Of a stretch of 64,000 nt of DNA, positions 10,521 to 21,683 are shown piece after piece; the first letter of the stretch is position 1, and every line of letters begins with the position of its first letter. A program made the translations under genes and the position numbers. The notes beneath the pieces are model-generated. The model made no database searches. It saw only the letters and a program-made list of their open reading frames with translations, and was not told the DNA's origin. Source of the stretch: Marinobacter halodurans (lineage in GTDB: Bacteria; Pseudomonadota; Gammaproteobacteria; Pseudomonadales; Oleiphilaceae); contig NZ_SJDL01000002.1 in assembly GCF_004327985.1 (NCBI RefSeq), forward strand, positions 150,256-214,255, read 5' to 3'.

Positions 10521-10556
10521 AAAAAGCCGACGGTCTGGGGGCGTCGGCTTTTTTAT
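10521..10556 (+). terminator. Rho-independent terminator after cspD
   Basis: An inverted repeat AAAAAGCCGAC / GTCGGCTTTTT with an 11-base loop runs directly into TTTTTT. It is a textbook terminator for cspD and could also work on the opposite strand. Confidence 0.88.
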
Positions 10557-10672
10557 TGCCCCGCGCGGTCCGACGGCCATCCTGGCTTACTAACGATCCC
10601 GTCATAGTGGTCGCGATCCGGCTCCTGTAACATCCTGGCGTATATCGGTACCTACTCCAGAATTACCCTTTA

Positions 10673-11299
10673 ATGCCGGAACGTCATCCCATGGCCACTC
10701 TGATCCTGCTCAACAAGCCCTTTAATGTGCTATGTCAGTTCACCGACAATGAGGGACGCTCGACCCTGGCTGATTTCGTCGGGCAATCCAGCGTCTATCC
10801 CGCTGGCCGCCTGGATTATGACTCCGAGGGGCTGGTCCTGCTGACCGACGACGGGCAGCTGCAGCACCGCATCGCCTCTCCCCGGCAGAAAATGCCGAAG
10901 ACCTATTGGGTGCAGGTCGACGGCGAGATCGACGACGCGGCACTGGAGCGGCTTGAGAAAGGTGTTGACCTGAAGGATGGTCCGACACGCCCCGCTACGG
11001 CCCGACACCTGGGCGAACCCGAGATCTGGCCGCGCCATCCGCCCGTGCGTTACCGGGCCAATGTACCGACGAGCTGGATCGAGCTGACCATTACCGAGGG
11101 CCGCAACCGGCAGGTCAGACGGATGACCGCTGCCGTCGGCTTCCCGACGCTGCGGCTGATCCGCCGTGCTGTCGGTGACTGGAGCATCGATAACCTGGCC
11201 CCCGGGGAAAGTCGCTCACTCAGCATTCACCTGCCTGCCGCGGCAGCAAAAACCTCTCGTGGCCAGGGCAGGCCCAGAGCCAAGAAAAGGAACCGATAA
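10673..11299 (+). CDS. rluE: 23S rRNA pseudouridine(2457) synthase
   Basis: RsuA/RluB/E/F-family pseudouridine synthase of 208 residues. The catalytic Asp is in the GRLDYDSEGLVLLTDDG motif, and the NRQVRRMTAAVGFPTLRLIRRAVG block closes the active site. There is no N-terminal S4 domain, which fits RluE. The Lys/Arg-rich C-terminal tail ends in KKRNR. Identity as RluE is supported by synteny: nudJ, mnmA, hflD and purB follow in the E. coli order. The start may be the ATG at 10691 (MATLILLNKP) rather than 10673; neither has a convincing ribosome binding site. Confidence 0.92.
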   Translation: MPERHPMATLILLNKPFNVLCQFTDNEGRSTLADFVGQSSVYPAGRLDYDSEGLVLLTDDGQLQHRIASPRQKMPKTYWVQVDGEIDDAALERLEKGVDLKDGPTRPATARHLGEPEIWPRHPPVRYRANVPTSWIELTITEGRNRQVRRMTAAVGFPTLRLIRRAVGDWSIDNLAPGESRSLSIHLPAAAAKTSRGQGRPRAKKRNR

Positions 11300-11746
11300 A
11301 TGACCTGGAAACCCCACGCTACCGTCGCCGTGATTACCGAAAAGGATGGCCGTTTCCTGATGGTGGAGGAGCGCAGCAATGGCCGCATCGTCTTCAATCA
11401 GCCGGCCGGCCATGTCGAGGAGCACGAGACGATCCTCGACGCGGCACGCCGCGAAGCCCTCGAGGAAACCGGCTGGAGCGTTGAACCCCGCCACTTCCTG
11501 GGCCTGTATACCTATCTCGCGCCGGCCAACGGTCGCACCTACTACCGCATGTGCTTCGTCGCCGAAGCCCTCCAGCACAAAACCGAGGAGCTGGACGACG
11601 ACATCATCGCCGCGCACTGGCTGACCTACGACGAGCTGCGGGAACGCCAGGAATCCCTGCGCAGTCCGCTGGTCCTGCGCTGTGTCGAGGACTACCTGGC
11701 CGGCCGGCGCTTCCCGCTGTCGGTGATTGTCGATCCGGCCGCCTGA
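11300..11746 (+). CDS. nudJ: NUDIX hydrolase, NudJ type
   Basis: In E. coli NudJ removes phosphates from thiamine-pyrophosphate precursors and nucleoside di- and triphosphates. The 148-residue protein carries a complete Nudix box: the GHVEEHE start and the REALEETGW end supply the metal-binding Glu residues (about residues 38-60). The N-terminal KPHATVAVI strand and the NQPAGH segment before the box match NudJ. Its ATG follows the rluE stop directly (TAAATG), so translation is probably coupled. Confidence 0.9.
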   Translation: MTWKPHATVAVITEKDGRFLMVEERSNGRIVFNQPAGHVEEHETILDAARREALEETGWSVEPRHFLGLYTYLAPANGRTYYRMCFVAEALQHKTEELDDDIIAAHWLTYDELRERQESLRSPLVLRCVEDYLAGRRFPLSVIVDPAA

Positions 11747-11836
11747 GCCGGCCCGGTCTCCCGGCATCTACGGATCACGCTGGCGCGGCAAACCTGTTAG
11801 AATGCGCGACATTCGTGGGCCAGCAAGGCCCGGTAC

Positions 11837-13012
11837 ATGTCCCATGAAACACGGTTCGTCTGCGCCATGACCGAGTCCACAACCAGAGACAACCAGAACA
11901 CCCGCGTCATCGTCGGCATGTCCGGCGGTGTTGATTCGTCCGTCGCCGCCCTGCTGCTGAAGGAACAGGGCTACGCGGTCGAAGGCCTGTTCATGAAGAA
12001 CTGGGACGAGGACGACGGCACCGAGTACTGCACCGCGATGACGGACCTCGCGGACGCGCAGGCGGTTGCCGACAGCATTGGCATCAAGCTGCACACCGCC
12101 AGCTTTGCCGCGGAATACTGGGACCGCGTGTTTGAGCACTTCCTGTCGGAGTACAAGGCCGGCCGCACACCGAACCCGGACATCCTGTGCAACAAGGAAG
12201 TCAAATTCCGCGCCTTTCTGGACTATGCCATTACCCTGGGCGCCGACTACATCGCCACCGGCCATTACGCCCGCCGCCGGGTGGACGGCGATGGTGTCGC
12301 GCAGTTGATCAAGGGCCTGGACGACAACAAAGACCAGAGCTATTTCCTGCATGCCGTTTCCGGTGAACGTATCGCCCGCACGCTGTTCCCCGTGGGCGAA
12401 ATCGAAAAGCCGGAAGTGCGCCGGATTGCCGAGAGAGCCGGTCTGGTGACGCACGACAAGAAGGACTCCACCGGGATCTGCTTCATTGGCGAGCGTAAGT
12501 TCCGCGATTTCCTCAAGCAGTATATCCCGGCCCAACCGGGCGATATCGAAACACCGGACGGCGATGTCATCGGTCGCCATCAGGGCCTGATGTACCACAC
12601 CATCGGCCAGCGTCAGGGACTGGGTATTGGCGGCCTGAGCCATTACAGCGACGACCCCTGGTATGTGGCGGAAAAGGACCTGGACCGCAACGTGCTGATC
12701 GCGGTCCAGGGCAAACAGCATCCCCTGCTGTTCTCCCGTGGGCTGACCAGCGGCCCCATCGACTGGGTGGCCGGGCACGCGCCGGCCAGCGAATTCCGCT
12801 GTCACGCCAAGACGCGCTACCGTCAGCCCGACCAGGCCTGCACCGTCACCGTCACGGGCAAAGGCTGCCGGGTCGTCTTCGACGACGCCCAGCGAGCCGT
12901 CACGCCCGGACAATCCGTGGTGTTCTACGACGGCGACGTTTGCCTGGGCGGCGGGGTGATCGAAACCACCTGGCGAGACCAGTCCCCGGCCCTGGATCGC
13001 TCGGCTTCCTGA
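11837..13012 (+). CDS. mnmA: tRNA-specific 2-thiouridylase
   Basis: Catalyses the final sulfur transfer to the wobble uridine (U34) of tRNA-Lys, -Glu and -Gln, using persulfide sulfur relayed by the Tus proteins. The P-loop GMSGGVDSS is at residues 27-35. The two catalytic cysteines are in [10 protein letters not shown] (about residue 118) and STGICFIGE (about residue 215). The 391 residues are about 20 more than in E. coli, due to an N-terminal extension; the ATG at 11867 would give the conventional length but lacks a binding site, while AAGG lies eight bases before 11837. A TAGAAT -10-like element lies near 11796. The sulfur relay protein TusA is also encoded in this window (32319-32558). 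Confidence 0.95.
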   Translation: MSHETRFVCAMTESTTRDNQNTRVIVGMSGGVDSSVAALLLKEQGYAVEGLFMKNWDEDDGTEYCTAMTDLADAQAVADSIGIKLHTASFAAEYWDRVFEHFLSEYKAGRTPNPDILCNKEVKFRAFLDYAITLGADYIATGHYARRRVDGDGVAQLIKGLDDNKDQSYFLHAVSGERIARTLFPVGEIEKPEVRRIAERAGLVTHDKKDSTGICFIGERKFRDFLKQYIPAQPGDIETPDGDVIGRHQGLMYHTIGQRQGLGIGGLSHYSDDPWYVAEKDLDRNVLIAVQGKQHPLLFSRGLTSGPIDWVAGHAPASEFRCHAKTRYRQPDQACTVTVTGKGCRVVFDDAQRAVTPGQSVVFYDGDVCLGGGVIETTWRDQSPALDRSAS

Positions 13013-13095
13013 CCGTCGGTCCACCGGTCGCGAACCATTCCCGTGCAAGACTTTCCAACAACAAACCGGCCATCTGATAACGCTGTGAGGTCACC

Positions 13096-13737
13096 TTGAG
13101 CCGATCCCTGGAAGAACAGACACAAGCCCTGGCAGGCGTATTCCAGGCTGCCGAACTGGTTCAGCAGATTGCCCATCGGGGCCAGTGCGCGCCGTCCACG
13201 TTCGAAACCTGTATCCGCTCCCTGTTCATCACCGATCCGCCGGACACGCTCAGCGTCTACGGCGAGTTGCGGGATTTGCGGGAAGGACTGGCGGTGCTCT
13301 GCGGCCTGCTGAAGAAGCAGGACGGTCAGCAGGATGTGGAAATCCTGCGTTATGCCCTCAACCTCGTGCACCTGGAAGCCCGCCTGCGCAAACGTCCCGA
13401 TATGATGGAGATTATCGGCAGCCGCATCGATCAGGCCCGGCACACTGCCGATCATTTTGGCTACAACCACGTCAACCTGATCAACAACCTCGCCTCCATC
13501 TACACCGACACCATCAGCACCTTCCGCCTGCGCATCCAGGTCACCGGCGACCCCAACCAGTTGCAGGTCCCGGAAAATGCCGCCCGTATCCGCGCACTGC
13601 TGCTGGCCGGCATCCGCTCTGCGGTCCTCTGGCGTCAGCTGGGCGGGCGCCGCTGGCACCTGGTGTTCTTCCGCAAGCGGGTCATCGAGGTGGCGCAGCG
13701 GCTTTCGGAGCAGGCCAACCAGGCCGTTTTCCACTGA
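13096..13737 (+). CDS. hflD: High-frequency lysogenization protein HflD homologue
   Basis: A 213-residue all-helical protein between mnmA and purB, the invariant position of hflD. In E. coli HflD is a peripheral inner membrane protein that interacts with phage lambda CII; its native job is unclear. Visible family features are the SLEEQTQALAGVFQAAELV start, a long helical middle with HLEARLRKRP and an RSAVLWRQLGGRRW block near the C-terminus. The start is a TTG at 13096 preceded by GAGGT at good spacing; no ATG is nearby. Confidence 0.92.
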   Translation: MSRSLEEQTQALAGVFQAAELVQQIAHRGQCAPSTFETCIRSLFITDPPDTLSVYGELRDLREGLAVLCGLLKKQDGQQDVEILRYALNLVHLEARLRKRPDMMEIIGSRIDQARHTADHFGYNHVNLINNLASIYTDTISTFRLRIQVTGDPNQLQVPENAARIRALLLAGIRSAVLWRQLGGRRWHLVFFRKRVIEVAQRLSEQANQAVFH

Positions 13738-13791
13738 TTCCCGGCGCCGGGTGGTGTATCATAGGCGCCATTTTCCCACGCGGCGATTTGA

Positions 13792-15209
<1,418 letters not shown>

Positions 15210-15210
<1 letters not shown>

Positions 15211-16367
15211 TGCAGATCCCCGGTGGACTCGATGCCGACGTTTTCCTGCGTGACTACTGGCAGAAGAAGCCACTGGTGATCCGTCAGGCCTTTCCGGACC
15301 TGACCTCACCGGTCTCCGCCGACGAGCTAGCCGGCCTGGCCTGCGAGGAAGCGGTGGAGTCGCGCATCGTGATCGAGGACGACGGCGGCCGCCCCTGGCA
15401 ACTGGAAAACGGTCCGTTCGCGCCGGAGCGTTTCGAATCGCTGCCGGCCACCCACTGGACCCTGCTGGTCCAGGGGCTGGACCATTGGGTGCCGGAGCTG
15501 GCGCCACTGCTGGACCGTTTTCGCTTCGTGCCCAACTGGCGGCTGGACGACATCATGGCCAGCTATGCCCCCGAAGGCGGCAGCGTAGGCCCGCATTACG
15601 ATCAGTACGATGTGTTCCTGCTGCAGGCGGAAGGCAGTCGCGAGTGGCACTTCGGCGGCCCCTGTGATGAAACGTCACCCCGGGTCGAAGGCACGCCGCT
15701 GCGCATCCTGAGCGACTGGCGCGGCGAGGAAACCGTTGTCCTTGAACCCGGCGACATGCTCTACCTGCCACCGGGCATCGGCCATCACGGCATTGCCCGC
15801 GGCGACTGCATCACCCTGTCGGTCGGCTTCCGCGCACCCAGTTACGACGATATCCTGACCGGCTTCAGCGACTTCCTGTGCAACCAGCCCGGTGCCGAAC
15901 AGCTGCTGCGGGACCCGGACCTGACAACCCAGGACAATCCGGGCGAAATCACGCCGGCCGCCATCGACGGCGTCAGCCGCATCGTCGAGTCGGCGCTGGA
16001 ACGCCGGGACCTCCTGGCCCTCTGGCTGGGTCAGTATACGACCGCGCCCAAGAACGCCCACATCGTGGTGCCACCCGAGGAGCCGGTGGATGCCGACAGC
16101 CTCTGCAGCGCCCTGGACAACGGCGCCTGGCTGCGCTGGAACGAAGGCTCCCGTTTTGCTTACCATAATCTGGAAGAGCAGACGGCGCTGTTCGTCGACG
16201 GGGAACGCTACATGCTGAGCGGCGATGCCCGCGGCATCGCCCCCCTCCTCTGCGCCGGCCATCGGCCGGATCCGGAGCGGATGGCCGAACTGGCCCGGGA
16301 TGAGGCTCTGGGCGGTCTGCTCACGACACTGATCAACCAGGGCAGTCTTTATCTCGAATGGAACTGA
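15210..16367 (+). CDS. roxA: Ribosomal oxygenase, 50S L16 arginine hydroxylase (cupin, JmjC-like)
   Basis: Fe(II)/2-oxoglutarate dioxygenase of the RoxA/YcfD family, which hydroxylates an arginine of ribosomal protein L16. The 385-residue protein has the cupin core with the iron ligands in VGPHYDQYDVFL (HxD) and the later His of PPGIGHHGIA. The C-terminal winged-helix-like dimerisation region is intact. It is translationally coupled to purB (one-base overlap), and its own 3' end overlaps the next gene by ten bases. Family assignment is firm; the exact hydroxylation target is inferred from the E. coli enzyme. Confidence 0.9.
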
Positions 16368-17323
16368 AAATCCGCAAGTACAGCTGGCAACTGGCCCCGT
16401 CGGCCATCCGCGACATTCGCCAGACCGTCTTCATTGACGAGCAGGGCGTGCCGGCGGACCTGGAGTGGGACGAGACGGACGAGATCTCAGACCACTTCAT
16501 CGGTGTACTTCCGGACAATACCCCGGTCGCCGTGGCACGGCTTGTGCCATCGGTAACGGATGTCGGGCACATCGGCCGCATGGCGATCCTCAGGGAGCAC
16601 CGGGGCCGGGGCTATGGCGAGCAGATGCTTCGGCACATCATGCAGGAGGCCGCCAGCCAGTTCGACCAGTTACACCTGAGCGCCCAGCAATACGCGGTGC
16701 CGTTCTACGAAAAGCTGGGCTTCCACGTCTGCTCCACACCCTACGACGATGCCGGCATTCCTCACCTGGATATGCGCTGCCTGGCCGCCCCCCAGATCCT
16801 GGCCGGCGGAAGCAGAACGCATAACCCAACCATTCTCGGCCGGGATGACAGCACCTGGCACTTTGCCCAGGAAGGTGAGTACCACAACCTGCTGGATACG
16901 GTCGCAGGCCAGGCCAGCCAGCGCATCTGGCTCTATGACCGGCTGCTGGAGCATGACCTCTATGACCGCCAGCGCCTGCGCGACATCTTCTCGGAGATGG
17001 CGCGCCGCCATCGCGTCTGCGAGATCCGCCTGCTGGTCCACGACGACAAGCCGCTGGTCCAGCGCCGGCACCAGCTTGTCCAACTGATGAAGCGGCTTCC
17101 CAGCAAGATCGAACTGCGGCTGGTGAACCCGGATTACCCCAGCGAGGAACAGGCGTTCCTGCTCGCCGACCGGGACGCCCTGGCCTACCGGCACCGGTTC
17201 GACAGTCTCGAGGGTTGGGCCCGGTTCGCCGATTCCGGCCGGGTCAAGCTCCAGGCCGAGGCCTTCCAGCGCATGTGGGATACCGCCAGACCCTCCCTGG
17301 AGCTGCGCGAGCTACCGCTCTGA
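16358..17323 (+). CDS. GNAT acetyltransferase fused to a C-terminal DUF7931-type domain
   Basis: The first 145 residues are a GNAT N-acetyltransferase of the ElaA-like type, with the acetyl-CoA-binding RMAILREHRGRGYGEQML motif and the YEKLGFHVCS strand. The remainder (about 150-321) is a separate domain with LLDTVAGQASQRIWLYDRLL and RLVNPDYPSEEQAFLLADRD, which I associate with DUF7931 and which looks like a degenerate phospholipase D/PelD-type fold. The acceptor substrate is unknown. The start lies inside the 3' end of roxA, so the two are coupled. Its 3' end overlaps the convergent LysR gene by 12 bases. Confidence 0.8.
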   Translation: MELKIRKYSWQLAPSAIRDIRQTVFIDEQGVPADLEWDETDEISDHFIGVLPDNTPVAVARLVPSVTDVGHIGRMAILREHRGRGYGEQMLRHIMQEAASQFDQLHLSAQQYAVPFYEKLGFHVCSTPYDDAGIPHLDMRCLAAPQILAGGSRTHNPTILGRDDSTWHFAQEGEYHNLLDTVAGQASQRIWLYDRLLEHDLYDRQRLRDIFSEMARRHRVCEIRLLVHDDKPLVQRRHQLVQLMKRLPSKIELRLVNPDYPSEEQAFLLADRDALAYRHRFDSLEGWARFADSGRVKLQAEAFQRMWDTARPSLELRELPL

Positions 17324-18322
17324 CTGCATACTGGGTCTAACGCCCTGATCCTCGAACGGACGACCAAAGTCGGCAAACTCCACATCGACTTCAGCCGCCA
17401 CCTCGGCGATCAGCCGACGCAGCCACTGGTGGTCCGGATTGTGCTGGAGCAAGGGGCTCCAGGCCATCTTCAGTTCGAACGGCGGAATGGTGAACGGCGG
17501 CACCTTCACCACGAGGTTGGCGTTTTCCCGCTGTAGCCAGGCGGCCCGGCTGGGCAGGGTGGCAATCAGGTCGTGCTGCTCCGCCAGCAGCATCGCCACC
17601 TGGTAGTGCCGGGTGAAAACCGAGATACGGCGCTTGCGGCCCATCAGGGACAGGGCCTCATCCACCCAGCCCAGGCGCTGCACGTCCTGGGGGTTCACCC
17701 CGACGCCGACACCGAACCCGGTCTTGCTCACCCAGATATGGCTGGCGTCCAGGTAGGTGTCCAGCGTAAACGGCTCGCGCAGGATCGGGTTCTTGGCGTT
17801 CATCAGGCAGGCAAAGTATTCGGTCCAGAGCGTTTTCTGGTGAAACGACTGGGGTAGCTTGTCGAATCGGTTGATCGCCATGTCCAGGCGCCCCTGCTCC
17901 ACATCCGGAAAACTGACATCACTGGGCGTCAACACATCCAGCGTGACATGGGGGGCTTCCTGGCGGATGCGGCGCAGCACCCGGGGAATCAGGCAGGATT
18001 CCGCATAGTCACTGGCCATGATCCGGAAAACCCGGTTACTCTGGGCCGCATCAAATTCCGATTTGGCCTGGACCGCCCGCTCGATATCCGCCAGCACGTT
18101 GCGTACCAGGGGCTTGAGTTCACGGGCGCGCTCGGTTGCGGTCATGCCTTCGCTGGTGCGCACCAGCAGCGGGTCACCGAACAGGTCCCGGAGGCGGCGC
18201 AGGCCATTGCTCATCGCCGGTTGCGTGATGCCCAGGTGGTTGGCCGCCTTGGTCACGTTCTTTTCCCGGAGCAACACATCCAGGTAGACCAACAGGTTGA
18301 GATCAACGCGCGAAATGTCCAT
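17312..18322 (-). CDS. LysR-family transcriptional regulator
   Basis: A 336-residue LysR-type regulator with the winged helix-turn-helix at residues 8-65 (NLLVYLDVLLREKNVTKAA, then QPAMSNGLRRLR) and an effector-binding domain from about residue 95. The DLNLLVYLDVLL start and GDPLLVRTSEGM segment resemble the NodD/NahR/LeuO branch, whose members answer small aromatic or stress signals. The target and ligand cannot be told from the sequence. It is divergent from the membrane-protein gene at 18539 across 216 bases that hold two ATGCAAAA direct repeats near 18363-18379. Confidence 0.88.
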   Translation of the reverse strand: MDISRVDLNLLVYLDVLLREKNVTKAANHLGITQPAMSNGLRRLRDLFGDPLLVRTSEGMTATERARELKPLVRNVLADIERAVQAKSEFDAAQSNRVFRIMASDYAESCLIPRVLRRIRQEAPHVTLDVLTPSDVSFPDVEQGRLDMAINRFDKLPQSFHQKTLWTEYFACLMNAKNPILREPFTLDTYLDASHIWVSKTGFGVGVGVNPQDVQRLGWVDEALSLMGRKRRISVFTRHYQVAMLLAEQHDLIATLPSRAAWLQRENANLVVKVPPFTIPPFELKMAWSPLLQHNPDHQWLRRLIAEVAAEVDVEFADFGRPFEDQGVRPSMQSER

Positions 18323-18538
18323 GAAGTCATCCAGTCACCGGTTTGAGAGCCAGAGTACCATTCATGCAAAAAATGCAAAACCCAGACTTCATTACCCTGA
18401 TAAATCAAAGCTTCCCGCCCCAAATCAGGCAGGTTGCTCGCACACATAACTTAACCCTTTGAAAGTGCGTATTGCGCTATACTCGAAAGCGGCATAATCG
18501 GCGCGTATCAGAATCATAGAGAGACGGCAGTCTGAAAC

Positions 18539-19315
18539 ATGGATACAACCACCATCGTCATCTTTTTCGCAGTTATCGTCCTTCTTTCCATCGCCGTTAT
18601 TGTCTTCGTGCAAATCCGGGAAAAGGCCAGGATAGAACGGGCAAGACGGGCCAAGACGCTTGAAGACACATTCCGGCTGACCCAGCGCCTGCTGGACGAG
18701 TTGCCGCCCCAGTATCTGACCCAGGACCTGAAATCCATCATGCTGATGCGGGCCGACGAAGTCTGCCGCAGTCTGGCCGACCTGAAGACCGACCTGCCGG
18801 TCAAGCAATGGGCGGACGAGACCAGGACTCGCCGCCAGCGCCTGGAAGATGGCGCCGACGAGCGCTCTCCCCAGCGCATCGACACGCCCGGTCGAGCGGC
18901 CGAGGTGAAAGGCCTGCTGCAATCCCTGTTCCGGCTGATCGAGGGCATGCAGCAACGCAACCGGATCGAGTCGACAGTCGCCCGCAAGAACCTGAAACTT
19001 GTCCTGTTCCTGGTCCACAAGACCCAGGCTGACTACCACGTCTCACAAGCTCGTGAGATGATCCGGCAGAATCAGGTCCGAAAGGCGATTCACGCCTACC
19101 ACCTCGCGTCCACCGAACTGGGCAAGGCCAAGGACAACCCGATGGCGGTCAAGGCCATCAAGAGCTTCCGCACCCGTATCAAGGAGCTGGAAGCCATGGC
19201 CAGCGCCCAGGAAGGCGACCCGGGCAAGGACCAGGAAAAGCATCGCCTCGACAAGGAATGGGATTCTTTCCTGCACGAAGAAGAATGGAAAAAAAAGGCC
19301 GATTACGACGATTAG
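18539..19315 (+). CDS. Membrane-anchored coiled-coil protein, unknown function
   Basis: A 258-residue protein with one N-terminal transmembrane helix (about residues 5-27, TTTIVIFFAVIVLLSIAVI) followed by a charged, helical, mainly cytoplasmic domain. The middle includes QMILMR-like DLKSIMLMRADEV and a helical hairpin of alternating Lys/Glu and Leu. The last 40 residues are strongly charged and end in KKKADYDD. I do not recognise a named family. It lies 43 bases upstream of, and in line with, the hybrid histidine kinase, which suggests a shared operon and possibly a role in the same signalling route. Confidence 0.75.
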   Translation: MDTTTIVIFFAVIVLLSIAVIVFVQIREKARIERARRAKTLEDTFRLTQRLLDELPPQYLTQDLKSIMLMRADEVCRSLADLKTDLPVKQWADETRTRRQRLEDGADERSPQRIDTPGRAAEVKGLLQSLFRLIEGMQQRNRIESTVARKNLKLVLFLVHKTQADYHVSQAREMIRQNQVRKAIHAYHLASTELGKAKDNPMAVKAIKSFRTRIKELEAMASAQEGDPGKDQEKHRLDKEWDSFLHEEEWKKKADYDD

Positions 19316-19358
19316 TGCACCGGCCTCCGTCATCAGTGCAACAGGGATTGTTTAAGCT

Positions 19359-21683
19359 GTGAGTACGCCCTTCACCAAACGCCTGTCATTCCGGCTGACC
19401 CGCAACACGGTCCTGCTGGCCATGGCACTGGGTATCCTGCTCAACATGATCCAGGTGACCCTGGACTATTTCAGCGCCCGGGAGAGCATGGACGAAGAGA
19501 TCCGGGCGTTGATGGACATCAGCTTCAGTCCCGCTTCGCAAATTGCCTATAACATCGATACCCGGCTGGCCAAGGAGCTGCTCGACGGCCTCCTGCGCCA
19601 TCCGGCCATCGTCGACGCGCGCATCGTCGACCCGGATGGCCGCATCCTGGCGGCTTCCACGCGTCCATCGACCGACTCCGCATACCGCTTCCTCAGTGAT
19701 TTCCTGTTCGGACCCAACCGGGAGTACAGCGAGAACCTGCGGGTCCCCCAGCTCGAGGAAATCCCGCTGGGCCAGTTGGAAGTGCGCATCGATACCTACC
19801 ACTATGGCACGGCCTTCCTGAGCCGGGCGGCCTACACCCTGGTCAGCGGGTTCCTGAAAAGCCTGATTCTCAGCGTCATCCTGCTGTTCATTTTCTATTT
19901 CATCCTGACCAAGCCGTTGATGCGGGTGATCCAGGCGCTGCATGAAGTGGATCCGAAAACCCCCGAGAAAATCCGCCTGCCGGTACCCCGGAATCACAGC
20001 TCCGACGAAATCGGCCAGATGGTTGGCATCATCAACCAGCACCTCGACACCATCGACAGCAGTCTCGATCAGGTCCGCCTGGCCGAAAGCAAGATGAAGC
20101 ACTACTCGTCCAAACTGGAACGGGAAGTCGAGGACCGCACGCGGGAAATCTCCGAGAAGAACGAAGCCCTGCAACGGGGCAACCGGGCCCTGATCCGCGC
20201 CAAGGAGGATGCCGTTCACCGGGCCCGCAGCCGGGCCAACTTCCTGGCCAGCATGAGCCATGAGATCCGGACGCCGCTTAACGGCGTGCTGGGCATGCTC
20301 AGCCTGACACTGGAAAGTGAGCTGTCGCCCAGTCAGCGCAACCGCCTGGAAATCGCCTATAACGCCGGCCAGAGCCTGCTCAGCCTGCTCAACGACATCC
20401 TGGACATCTCCAAGGTCGAAGCCGGCAAACTGAATCTCGAGGCGATCGAATTCAACCTGCGCGAAGTCATCGAGGAATGCGCCACCCTGCTCAGCCAACA
20501 GGCCCTCAGCCGCAACGTCGAAATGGTCATTGACATCGATCCCGACTTACCCGAGACCCTTCAGGGCGACCCGACCCGCGTGCGGCAGATCGTCAACAAC
20601 CTCCTGGGCAACGGCATCAAGTTCACGGAATCCGGCGAAGTCCGTATTCGCGCCGTGACCCGCAATGGCGAGACCCGCATTGATGTGATCGACACCGGCA
20701 TCGGCATGAACGATGAAACCCTGCGCCGGATTTTCTCACCGTTCTCACAGGGCAAGGCCGATACCACCCGCCGTTATGGCGGCACCGGCCTCGGGCTGAC
20801 GCTCTGCCGCCAGTTGGTGGAACGGATGCACGGCCATATCACCGTGGAATCCCGCGAGCACAACGGAACCCACTTCACCGTTATCCTGCCTCTGCCGGTG
20901 CGTACCCCGGCCCGGAAGAACGCATTCGATCAGTCCCCCCTCCGTGAGCAGGGCGTTATCCTCGATATCCCTCACGACAACCCGCACCGGCTGCCCCTGG
21001 AGCGCCAGTTGCAAGCCTGGCAGATTCCGGTGCACACCCGGGACGAAGGTCCGGCAGCAGCCTATCTCTGTGACAGTAAGACGCTGACCCGCGGCTCACT
21101 GGCCGATCAGCCCCTGGATTGCCCCCTGGTCCTGATCGGCGAGCCGGAGCAGGCCATCCACACGGTGTCCGGCCAGAAAGTCCGCGCTATCGCCCTGCCC
21201 CTGAGGCGTAACCAGCTTGAGCAGACCCTGCTGCTGGCAACCGGTGAGTCGGTGCCAAGCATCCCGGCCACCGACGCAGACGCAACGGAACCCAGCACCA
21301 ACCTCAACATCCTTCTGGTGGAAGACAATCGCGTCAACCAGATCGTGGCCAGCAGCATGCTGCGCAAGCTGGGCTATCGGGTGGACCTGGCGGAAAACGG
21401 TGAGCGTGCCCTGGCGGCGCTGGACAAGCAGAGCTACGACATCGTGCTGATGGACTGCCAGATGCCGGTGATGGACGGCTATGCCGCCACCAAACGCATC
21501 CGCAAGCATCCGGAATGGCGCGACCTGCCGGTGATCGCGGTAACGGCCAACGTCATGCAGGGCGACAAGGATGACTGCCTGGCCGCCGGCATGAACGACT
21601 ACGTCACCAAGCCCTACAACAAGGACGAGCTGCGTCAGGTGATCGAGCACTGGGCCAGCCAGACTGTCCGTCAGGGCAACTGA
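19359..21683 (+). CDS. Hybrid sensor histidine kinase with receiver domain, no HPt
   Basis: A 774-residue inner membrane sensor. Two transmembrane helices (about 15-35 and 160-185) flank a periplasmic domain of about 120 residues. A HAMP-like linker and coiled coil lead to a HisKA domain with NFLASMSHEIRTPLNG (phospho-His near 303), then HATPase with GTGLGLTLCRQL. Residues 525-640 look like a degenerate receiver without the acceptor Asp. The C-terminal receiver has VEDN, the acceptor Asp in VLMDCQMP (near 698) and TAN/KPYN. There is no C-terminal HPt, unlike BarA/GacS, so phosphate must pass to a separate HPt protein, as with the Pseudomonas kinases that use HptB. The start is GTG. Confidence 0.88.
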   Translation: MSTPFTKRLSFRLTRNTVLLAMALGILLNMIQVTLDYFSARESMDEEIRALMDISFSPASQIAYNIDTRLAKELLDGLLRHPAIVDARIVDPDGRILAASTRPSTDSAYRFLSDFLFGPNREYSENLRVPQLEEIPLGQLEVRIDTYHYGTAFLSRAAYTLVSGFLKSLILSVILLFIFYFILTKPLMRVIQALHEVDPKTPEKIRLPVPRNHSSDEIGQMVGIINQHLDTIDSSLDQVRLAESKMKHYSSKLEREVEDRTREISEKNEALQRGNRALIRAKEDAVHRARSRANFLASMSHEIRTPLNGVLGMLSLTLESELSPSQRNRLEIAYNAGQSLLSLLNDILDISKVEAGKLNLEAIEFNLREVIEECATLLSQQALSRNVEMVIDIDPDLPETLQGDPTRVRQIVNNLLGNGIKFTESGEVRIRAVTRNGETRIDVIDTGIGMNDETLRRIFSPFSQGKADTTRRYGGTGLGLTLCRQLVERMHGHITVESREHNGTHFTVILPLPVRTPARKNAFDQSPLREQGVILDIPHDNPHRLPLERQLQAWQIPVHTRDEGPAAAYLCDSKTLTRGSLADQPLDCPLVLIGEPEQAIHTVSGQKVRAIALPLRRNQLEQTLLLATGESVPSIPATDADATEPSTNLNILLVEDNRVNQIVASSMLRKLGYRVDLAENGERALAALDKQSYDIVLMDCQMPVMDGYAATKRIRKHPEWRDLPVIAVTANVMQGDKDDCLAAGMNDYVTKPYNKDELRQVIEHWASQTVRQGN

